From assembly GCA_964578975.1 (NCBI GenBank), contig CAZOFA010000018.1, positions 1-30,778 on the forward strand: a stretch of DNA of 30,778 nucleotides. The letters run 5' to 3'. Of the stretch, positions 24,625 through 30,778 are shown piece by piece (within the stretch, counting starts at the first letter, position 1; each line of letters opens with the position of its first letter). Under the pieces are notes generated by a model. The model searched no databases. It saw nothing but the letters and a program-made list of their open reading frames with translations, and was not told the origin of the DNA. The position numbers and the translations under genes were made by a program. The stretch is from CAYRUP01 sp964578975. Lineage in GTDB: Bacteria > Pseudomonadota > Gammaproteobacteria > DSM-16500.

Positions 24625-24660
24625 GGGCGCGGGCACGCGCGCGGGCACGGGCACGGACTC
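24625..24660. repeat. GC-rich degenerate hexamer repeat
   Basis: Six consecutive hexamers follow GGGCGC, GGGCAC, GCGCGC, GGGCAC, GGGCAC and GGACTC. The block is almost free of A and T while both flanks are AT-rich. It lies between the moeB stop and the MraZ operator array. It has no coding potential that I trust. Simple repeats of this kind can change length by slippage. Confidence 0.6.
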
Positions 24661-24719
24661 ACAAGAGGTGCTTATCTGATTTATTCAACAAAACCCCAAA
24701 GTACTAGGCTTTTCTGTTT

Positions 24720-25781
24720 TTATATCAAAACACCCTTACACCCCAAGATCCCACCTTTTAAATTCGCCACCTTCGTAAACCCATGCTGCTTCATATAATG
24801 CATCGCCTGCAAACTCCGACCACCCGACTTACAATGCACGACATAGCATTTTTCTTTATCTAAGCTCGCGAGTTTTTTAGGCAATTCAGGTAACGGAATT
24901 AATACGCCCTGCAAATTACTTTCCGCATATTCATCTGGATTACGCACATCCAGCAAAATGAAATCGGCTTTTTCATCGATCAGTTTTTTTAAATCAGTCG
25001 GACTAATTTCTTCTACATTAGCGTTTATCGCATTTGACATAGGAACATCTCCACATAATGGACATAAAGGATTTTTCGTCAGGGTGACCGTCTTCATCTG
25101 CATACTGAATGCATCAAACATTAATAAACGGCCGAGCAAACTCTCGCCGATTTTTAAAAGGTATTTAATCACTTCGGTTGCTTGAATCGCACCGAGTATG
25201 CCAGGTAACACACCTAACACACCATTCTCACTACAACTCGGAGAAGCGGTATTCTCTGGAAATAAACAACGATAACAAGGTCCTGTCTCCGCGTGAAAAA
25301 CACTAACTTGACCAGAAAAACCTAATACACCGGCATACACATACGGTTTTTTCAGCTGAAAACAAATTGCATTGATTAAAACACGTGTCGCAAGATTATC
25401 TGTACAATCGGCAATGACATTATATTCAGAAAAAAATGCATAATCCGTTTTCTCAGTTAATCGCTCTGGATAAGTATTGACAACTAAATTTGGATTCATT
25501 GTCAGTAAGCGTTCTTTTGCTGCAGATACTTTTTTCTGATTGATTTGATCCGTGGCAAAAATCACTTGCCGCTGTAAATTAGAAAGTTCAACACAATCAT
25601 CATCCATCACACCGAGTGTGCCAACACCTGCTGCCGTTAAATATTGCAAGAGCGGTGAACCCAACCCACCGGCACCGACGCACAATACACGGGATTTTTT
25701 TAATGTGGTTTGACCGTGCAAACCAATTTCATTGAGTGATAAATGGTGACGATATCGTTGTATTTCTTCGCTGGATAACAT
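24720..25781 (-). CDS. moeB: MoeB/ThiF-type adenylyltransferase with C-terminal rhodanese domain
   Basis: E1-like enzyme that adenylates the C-terminus of a small ubiquitin-fold sulfur carrier, in molybdopterin or thiamine synthesis. The 353 residues comprise an activating domain with GAGGLG at 36-41, NLQRQVIF at 68-75, DCTDN at 125-129, zinc Cys169/Cys172 and Cys240/Cys243, and a likely catalytic Cys183. A rhodanese domain from about 258 carries active-site Cys317 (VVHCKSGGRS). The protein stops at GGILGCKGVLI, a little short of the usual rhodanese end. GGGAGTGA lies before the ATG. No sulfur carrier or moa/thi gene is in the window, so the pathway is undecided; the symbol marks the family. 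Confidence 0.87.
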   Translation of the reverse strand: MLSSEEIQRYRHHLSLNEIGLHGQTTLKKSRVLCVGAGGLGSPLLQYLTAAGVGTLGVMDDDCVELSNLQRQVIFATDQINQKKVSAAKERLLTMNPNLVVNTYPERLTEKTDYAFFSEYNVIADCTDNLATRVLINAICFQLKKPYVYAGVLGFSGQVSVFHAETGPCYRCLFPENTASPSCSENGVLGVLPGILGAIQATEVIKYLLKIGESLLGRLLMFDAFSMQMKTVTLTKNPLCPLCGDVPMSNAINANVEEISPTDLKKLIDEKADFILLDVRNPDEYAESNLQGVLIPLPELPKKLASLDKEKCYVVHCKSGGRSLQAMHYMKQHGFTKVANLKGGILGCKGVLI

Positions 25782-25799
25782 GGCTGATCACTCCCATTG

Positions 25800-26678
25800 T
25801 TACGTTGAATAGAAATGATGAATACCACGATCTAATAACAACAATAAGAAAACGATACCGAGATAATAAATCGAAAACCAGAACGTTTGGATAGCATACT
25901 GACGATTGTCTTTTAAAAACAAACGTACGGCGTAAAACAGAAAAAATCCATTGGCAATCGTCACACCAATAAAATATAACCAACCTGACATGTGGATTAA
26001 AAAGGGTAACGTTGTCACACATACCAACAGCACGGTATAAAGTACAATATTCAATTTGGTATATTGCACGCCATGTGTATGCGGCAACATCGGTACATTA
26101 GCCTTCGCGTAATCTTCTAATCGATAAATCGCTAACGCCCAAAAATGCGGCGGCGTCCAAACATAAATGATTAACACCAACAAGAGAGCAGGCGCGCTCA
26201 CAGACCCCGTGACCGCTGTCCAACCTAATAACGGTGGCGCAGCGCCTGCGATACCACCAATGACAATATTTTGCGGTGTCGCATGTTTTAAATAAAGCGT
26301 ATAACAAACCGCATAACCAATTAACGATAAAAATGTCAGCAGCGCCGTTAATCCATTCGTAAAATACCACAATATAAAAATGCCTAAGACACACATCACG
26401 ACAGAAAAAATGATACTCATTTTCGGCGTCACACGACCTTGTGCGATCGGTCGATGTTTCGTGCGTCCCATAATCTTATCGATGTGTTGATCTGCGACAT
26501 GATTCAAGGCAGCAGCAGCGCCTGCGACTAATGCGATACCTAAATTTCCAAAAATCATTGGCACAATTGGAAAGTGCGCAGAAGGCGCCAAGCACATCCC
26601 CACGATCGACGTTAAAATCATGAGCATCACGACACGTGGTTTACACAATTCATAATAATCACGCAACGTTTGTTTCAT
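25800..26678 (-). CDS. cyoE: Heme O synthase (protoheme IX farnesyltransferase)
   Basis: Inner-membrane prenyltransferase converting heme B to heme O, the precursor of heme A for the aa3 oxidase. The 292-residue UbiA-family protein has several hydrophobic helices. The first Asp-rich motif carries Asn59, Asp63 and Asp67 (NHVADQHIDKIMGRTKHRP), and the second contains WTPPHFWALAIYRLEDYAKA followed by VPMLP. Both motifs are intact. Its ATG overlaps the ctaA stop by four bases, pairing the two heme-modifying enzymes. The name ctaB is equally used for this position. Confidence 0.96.
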   Translation of the reverse strand: MKQTLRDYYELCKPRVVMLMILTSIVGMCLAPSAHFPIVPMIFGNLGIALVAGAAAALNHVADQHIDKIMGRTKHRPIAQGRVTPKMSIIFSVVMCVLGIFILWYFTNGLTALLTFLSLIGYAVCYTLYLKHATPQNIVIGGIAGAAPPLLGWTAVTGSVSAPALLLVLIIYVWTPPHFWALAIYRLEDYAKANVPMLPHTHGVQYTKLNIVLYTVLLVCVTTLPFLIHMSGWLYFIGVTIANGFFLFYAVRLFLKDNRQYAIQTFWFSIYYLGIVFLLLLLDRGIHHFYST

Positions 26679-27694
26679 GTAGCGGATCCTCTCGAAAGTT
26701 TAACCACTAATGTTAAAAGACAGAGCAACAAGAGCGCCGCACAAAGTGTATGAGACACGGCGATCGCAAGCGGCAACTGAAACAACACATTACTCATGCC
26801 TAAACACAATTGCACACACAACAAACCCAGTAACACTATCAGGATCTTCATCAATGCAGGAACTTGTCTTGCAATTGGCATCGCACACATCGTGAATAAA
26901 AACAAATACACGGTCACGACCAGCGCGCCGAATCGATGCGTCATTTGAATAGTTTGCCGAATACTTTCAGACAAAACGCCACCCTCATAATTAATGCCAA
27001 CAGGTGAAATGAGATTAAATGCTTGTTTAAAATAAAATGTCATGCCGGGATGGTCATTCTGACAAAAAGGAAAATCAGCACAACTCAGCGAGGCATAATT
27101 TGTGCTCGTCCAAGCACCCAACATAATTTGCAGCAACAACAAAATGACAGCAACGATCGCCCATGGGAGTAATTTTTTTGTAGAAGGATGGATGCTTGCC
27201 GATGCACTGACATTNNNNNNNNNNCTGATCAACCATAACGTCGCTAGAATAAAAAATCCGACTTACAAATGTTGCGAGACAATCACTGGCAATAATTTCA
27301 ATGTCACAGTCCACTGCCCTAACATAATTTGATAAGCCAATAGCAGCAATAACACGATTGAAAAAATAACATTGCCACGTGTTCTCAATTCTTTTTTTGA
27401 AAAAACACATCCCACAATCACGACAATCAAAAGACTTAACACACCTACCGCATAACGATGAAACATCTCCGCCCATGCTTTATAGGCAACCCAATGGGTT
27501 TTCGGATAAATTAAATTTGCAGCCATCTGCGCTTTCATCGAGATAGGAACTAAAATGTGTCCATAACAACCGGGCCAATCGGGGCAACCTAAACCGGCAT
27601 CGATTAAACGTGTAAAAGCACCGAGCGCAATCACCCCCAGCGCAAAAACACTGGCAAACAATGCAAGGTAGGAAAGCAGATTGCGTTTAACCAA
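26675..27694 (-). CDS. ctaA: Heme A synthase CtaA/COX15, interrupted by an in-frame TAA and an assembly gap
   Basis: Inner-membrane enzyme that oxidises heme O to heme A. The frame from 27694 to 26675 would encode about 339 residues with eight helices. Conserved pieces are FTRLIDAGLGCPDWPGCYG, EMFHRYAVGVLSLL, the His of SQHL, ALVVTVYLF after MTHRFG, and SHTLCAALLLL; these supply the usual heme-ligand His residues. At 27263..27265 a TAA falls where SQHL is followed by VGFFILATLWLI, so homology continues in the same frame beyond the stop. Ten N lie 38 bases further on, and the frame is kept through them. The start is a TTG with GAGGTG about seven bases upstream; a TTG at 27709 is possible. Either the gene is broken by one base change (TTA to TAA would do it) or the sequence beside the gap is wrong. 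I favour an error, since the rest is well kept. Confidence 0.85.
27215..27224. other. Assembly gap of ten N
   Basis: Ten undetermined bases inside ctaA. The true length is unknown; ten keeps the reading frame, but runs of ten are also a common filler for joined contigs. Confidence 0.99.
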
Positions 27695-28208
27695 TTTGCG
27701 ACACCTCAAGCACGCGTTTTAAATCGTTAAAAATATTCATCGCATCAGAATCACTCGGATACGACATAAACAAATTACTTTTCGGATCGACTAAATAAAT
27801 TTTATTTTTTTGCAATACTTCCCATTTGGTAAAATCAGCTTGCGTGAGTGTCACCGCTCTAAAATCATGCACAGCCAAATTAGCACAGTGAGCATCTTTC
27901 ACGACCACTAAGCTGATGCGATTACTATCACTGTTTAATGCAATTCTGAGTTGATGCAGCAAAAACATTTTTTGCTCGGTGGCGTTGATGTCGCAATTTT
28001 TCGGCACGTAAACAATTTGCCATTTTCCATCGCTTTTCCAAAGCGTACTCACTGAAACCGGCGGATTTAATAAGTTGCCATGATTTAACGTTTTGAAATG
28101 TAATTCGGAATTAAAATGATACAGCAACCAGCCAACAACGACAGGAAAAATAAAAATGCCGGTAATAAAAAATAATTTAATACGCTGTATAGGACGAGTA
28201 GGCTGCAT
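27687..28208 (-). CDS. Membrane-anchored protein, candidate cytochrome oxidase assembly factor
   Basis: A protein of 173 residues with one N-terminal membrane helix at about 11-29 (IKLFFITGIFIFPVVVGWLL) and a periplasmic part of some 140 residues. The pattern NHGNLLNPP, then WQIVYVPKNCD, then KIYLVDPKSNLFMSYP and DLKRVLEVSQIG, recalls a thioredoxin-like fold of the SCO type. Only a single Cys (KNCD) sits where SCO proteins have CxxxC. Proteins of this layout commonly lie between surf1 and ctaA in gammaproteobacterial oxidase operons. Its stop overlaps the ctaA start by eight bases. A role in oxidase assembly is inferred from place; no activity can be read from the sequence. Confidence 0.78.
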   Translation of the reverse strand: MQPTRPIQRIKLFFITGIFIFPVVVGWLLYHFNSELHFKTLNHGNLLNPPVSVSTLWKSDGKWQIVYVPKNCDINATEQKMFLLHQLRIALNSDSNRISLVVVKDAHCANLAVHDFRAVTLTQADFTKWEVLQKNKIYLVDPKSNLFMSYPSDSDAMNIFNDLKRVLEVSQIG

Positions 28209-28213
28209 AAACG

Positions 28214-28933
28214 TTATCTCTTTTCAGTGGTCACACGTTCACAACAAGAACATAGATAAGCAATCAATAACACGAGCGCTAACGCAAACCATTGCACGGT
28301 ATAACCCATATGACGCTCTGGCATCACCGTCGTCACCACCCAATCGCGCACATAACCATTACTTGCTTGAGCATCCAGTCGCAGTATGAAGGGGAAATAT
28401 TCTTGGTTCGTGATGCGACTTAATTCGTTGACGTCGATTTTTTGCATGACGATCGGTCGTTGCGTAGGCGCTAAAATGTTATCACCTAAAATAAACTGAT
28501 ATTCACCTAACATTTTTAAATAACCCATGATAGGTGGATGACCTTTGGTCGCAGCGATAATCGGTAAATCACTATTCTGCGGTTTTTCAACCCAGCCACG
28601 ATCGACTAATAATAATTTTTTCTCACCCGGAATACGCACGGGTGTAATCACATCATAGCCAACTTGATCATTGTGAAATTGATCTTGCAACAACATGGTT
28701 AAATCATTGAGATAGTCACCTTTCACCACAACACGCTGAAATTGCACGTCGGCGTTTTGATTAATTTGTTGAAAGGGCTCAGGTTTTGTAGTGAGATTCT
28801 TTTGGTACGTCGCGAGTAATTCTTTTTTAAAATGGTAACGATGTAATTGCCATACACCTAGCACGCAGCATAAGACAAACAAGAATAAACACAGCAATGT
28901 GAAAACGGGGCGGAAATGAGAGCGCAGGTTCAT
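28214..28933 (-). CDS. SURF1-family cytochrome oxidase assembly protein
   Basis: Inner-membrane assembly factor that helps place heme a in subunit I. The 239 residues have one membrane helix near each end (about 8-28, FTLLCLFLFVLCCVLGVWQL, and about 211-230) with a periplasmic domain between them. Family marks are GVWQLHRYHFKKELL, the VKGDYL turn, VGYDVITPVRI, LLVDRGWV at the centre, and YTVQWFALALVLLIAYL near the end. The start overlaps the cox11 stop at ATGA. Normally coxC lies between these two genes; here there is no room for it. Confidence 0.92.
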   Translation of the reverse strand: MNLRSHFRPVFTLLCLFLFVLCCVLGVWQLHRYHFKKELLATYQKNLTTKPEPFQQINQNADVQFQRVVVKGDYLNDLTMLLQDQFHNDQVGYDVITPVRIPGEKKLLLVDRGWVEKPQNSDLPIIAATKGHPPIMGYLKMLGEYQFILGDNILAPTQRPIVMQKIDVNELSRITNQEYFPFILRLDAQASNGYVRDWVVTTVMPERHMGYTVQWFALALVLLIAYLCSCCERVTTEKR

Positions 28934-29514
28934 ACGTCAATTCTACCTTTGGTGTAATGCGGCTGCTTTTTGAGGTAACCTGATGCATCGAACAAGGTAT
29001 AAGACAATGTCACTTCTTTAATGCTTTTGGGCACGCTTGGATCAATGAAAAAGTAAACGGGCATATCAGCTTTTTCATGTTGAGAAAAATATTGTTGCGT
29101 GAAACAGAAGCATTCTGTTTTTTTCAAAAATCGCGCGGCATCCATCGGTGTAATGCTGGGAATCGCTTGCACAGTCATTTCTTTGCCGGATTGATTTTCC
29201 GCATAAAAATAAATTAATTTTCGCTCACCCGGATGCATTTCAATTGATTTAGATAATGAAATAAATTTGAAAGGGACACCGGTATGCAATGTCGTTGTAA
29301 AACTCACTTTGATCGTTCGCGAATAATCGACTTGCATATTCGGATCAACAACGGTGGCAGCATTTGCTGATTTTCCATTGATGCCTTCTTTTTTACAAAT
29401 CAGTGCATACAACGGAACTAACATATAACAAAAGCCAAACATAAAAATAACGCCTACCACTAAAATTCGTAGTAGGCGTTTATTTTTTTGTTGTTGCGTT
29501 GTTTGAGAGGACAT
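28930..29514 (-). CDS. ctaG: Cytochrome c oxidase copper chaperone Cox11/CtaG
   Basis: Inner-membrane protein that delivers copper to the CuB site of subunit I. The 194 residues have one membrane helix at about 15-37, a conserved LVPLYALIC, NGK at 46-48, and a periplasmic immunoglobulin-like domain. The copper-binding CFCF lies at 135-138 (KKTECFCFTQQYF) and is followed by MPVYFFIDP and the late VTLSYTLFDA. It starts five bases after the coxA stop, the usual place. All copper-binding Cys are present. Confidence 0.95.
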   Translation of the reverse strand: MSSQTTQQQKNKRLLRILVVGVIFMFGFCYMLVPLYALICKKEGINGKSANAATVVDPNMQVDYSRTIKVSFTTTLHTGVPFKFISLSKSIEMHPGERKLIYFYAENQSGKEMTVQAIPSITPMDAARFLKKTECFCFTQQYFSQHEKADMPVYFFIDPSVPKSIKEVTLSYTLFDASGYLKKQPHYTKGRIDV

Positions 29515-29519
29515 AACTG

Positions 29520-30778
29520 TTATTTAACAACAGGTATTGTTTCAAACGTATGATAAGGCGGTGGTGATGGCAGCGTCCATTCTAATCCTTTTGCACCCTC
29601 CCACACTTCATTGCTCAAGTGATGGGTTTCTTTTCCAAAGCATGATTTCACAATAATGTAGAGGAAAATCAATTGTGCAAATCCAAAAATAAATGCCCCA
29701 ACCGTGCAGATTTGATTAAAGTCCGTAAACTGTAATGCATAATCTGGAATTCGACGTGGCATACCTGCCAAGCCTAAAAAGTGCATCGGCAAGAACGTCA
29801 CGTTCATACCAATCACGGATAACCAGAAATGCCATTGACCGAGTTTTTCACTGAACATACGACCTGTCCATTTCGGTAACCAGAAATAAACTGCCGCAAT
29901 AATGGTGAATAACGATCCCGACACTAATACATAATGGAAATGTGCAACCACAAAATAACTATCGCGATATTGATAATCGGCAGGGACTAAAGCAAGCATC
30001 AATCCTGACAAACCACCAATGGTAAACATCACGAGAAAACCTAATGCAAATAACATCGGCGTTTCAAAGGTGAGAGAACCTTTGAAAATCGTTGCCAACC
30101 AGTTGAAGACTTTAATACCGGTAGGTACGGCAACTAACATCGTGGCGTACATAAAATAAAGTTGTGCTGCAATCGGTGCACCTGTTGTAAACATGTGATG
30201 CATCCAAACAACGAAGCCAACTAATGCAATCAACACCGTTGCATATACCATGAAAACATAACCGAATAATGGCTTGCGTGAGAAGGTTGGAATAATTTCA
30301 GAAATCACACCAAAGCCTGGCAAAATTAAAATATACACTTCAGGATGACCAAAGAACCAAAACACGTGCTGGAACAATAATGGATCTCCACCACCCGCCG
30401 CATTAAAGAAACTGGTATGGAAATGACGATCCATTAACATCATGGTGACGCAACCTGCTAACACAGGCATCACCGCCAATAATAAAAATGCGGTGACTAA
30501 CCAACTCCACACAAACATTGGCATCTTCATCCATGTCATACCAGGTGCGCGCATATTAAAAATCGTTACAACGATATTCAACGCCGCTAAAATTGAAGAT
30601 GCACCCATCATGTGAATGGAAAAAATAAAGAAGTCAGTACTTTGTGGCCCATACGTCGTCGAAAGTGGCGCGTAAAACGTCCAACCAAAATCAGGCGCAG
30701 GTCCTGTTCCAACTAATGTGCTTAACAACATCGTGAACGCAAAAGGCAATAACCAAAAACTCCAGTTATTTAAGCGCG
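29520..30778 (-). CDS. coxA: Cytochrome c oxidase subunit I, partial at window edge
   Basis: Catalytic subunit of an aa3-type heme-copper oxidase in the inner membrane; it reduces oxygen to water and pumps protons. The frame stays open to the window end, so the N-terminal part, including the low-spin heme region, is missing; about 419 residues are visible. Diagnostic motifs are GHPEVYILILPGFG with the His-Tyr pair of the CuB site, the paired His of VVWMHHMFTTG, and AHFHYVLVSG with the heme ligands. The HPEVY form marks the A1 class. The C-terminus ends at HTFETIPVVK with no fused subunit III. coxB would be expected beyond the right edge. Confidence 0.97.
   Translation of the reverse strand, partial: RLNNWSFWLLPFAFTMLLSTLVGTGPAPDFGWTFYAPLSTTYGPQSTDFFIFSIHMMGASSILAALNIVVTIFNMRAPGMTWMKMPMFVWSWLVTAFLLLAVMPVLAGCVTMMLMDRHFHTSFFNAAGGGDPLLFQHVFWFFGHPEVYILILPGFGVISEIIPTFSRKPLFGYVFMVYATVLIALVGFVVWMHHMFTTGAPIAAQLYFMYATMLVAVPTGIKVFNWLATIFKGSLTFETPMLFALGFLVMFTIGGLSGLMLALVPADYQYRDSYFVVAHFHYVLVSGSLFTIIAAVYFWLPKWTGRMFSEKLGQWHFWLSVIGMNVTFLPMHFLGLAGMPRRIPDYALQFTDFNQICTVGAFIFGFAQLIFLYIIVKSCFGKETHHLSNEVWEGAKGLEWTLPSPPPYHTFETIPVVK

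Noticed and set aside
24563..24660. Possible short CRISPR-like array
   Set aside because: The units are 10 and 6 bases and contiguous without unique spacers; they are operator boxes and a simple repeat.
27075..27476. 133-codon minus-strand open frame through the N gap
   Set aside because: It is out of frame with the CtaA homology, runs through undetermined bases and gives a Cys-rich sequence without sense.

Overview
The window looks like chromosomal DNA of a Gram-negative, aerobic gammaproteobacterium. The evidence is a division and cell wall (dcw) cluster with lpxC at its end, a meso-diaminopimelate-type MurE, and an aa3-type cytochrome oxidase assembly operon. Base composition is moderately AT-rich by eye, and several genes sit where they do in Legionella/Coxiella-like genomes. 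I would guess the order Legionellales, but the sequence alone does not prove it. Nearly every gene is on the minus strand, so the window reads from right to left. The one exception is a small unknown gene at 6089..6439.

Right part (about 24.7-30.8 kb): cytochrome c oxidase subunit I (cut by the window edge), Cox11/CtaG, a SURF1 protein, a small membrane-anchored oxidase assembly candidate, heme A synthase CtaA and heme O synthase CyoE. CtaA carries an in-frame TAA next to a 10-N assembly gap. Subunit III (coxC) is missing from its usual place between ctaG and surf1. A MoeB/ThiF-type activating enzyme with a rhodanese tail closes this group.

Middle part (about 9.1-24.6 kb): mraZ-rsmH-ftsL-ftsI-murE-mraY-murD-ftsW-murG-murC-ftsQ-ftsA-ftsZ-lpxC. 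Together these build lipid-linked peptidoglycan precursor and the septal machinery; LpxC commits to lipid A. murF is absent between murE and mraY, where a 25-bp-arm inverted repeat lies instead. murB and ddl are absent between murC and ftsQ. Upstream of mraZ lie four GTGG boxes at exactly 10-bp spacing, a clear candidate MraZ operator, and a very GC-rich hexamer repeat.

Left part (about 0-9 kb): an L-fucose catabolic cassette by the non-phosphorylating route, in two tightly packed operons. The first encodes a sugar porter, a RhaM-type mutarotase and a short-chain dehydrogenase. The second encodes a fumarylacetoacetase-family hydrolase, LutA, LutB, LutC, L-fuconate dehydratase and an aldo/keto reductase. 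Read together, L-fucose would be oxidised, dehydrated, oxidised again and hydrolysed to pyruvate plus L-lactate, and LutABC would oxidise the lactate to a second pyruvate. The lactonase step and a regulator are not in the window. The small plus-strand gene of unknown function and a dispersed repeat separate the two operons.

No tRNA, rRNA, CRISPR array or transposase gene was seen. No gene-free stretch exceeds 300 bases; the largest is 24484..24719, described under its regulatory and repeat features.
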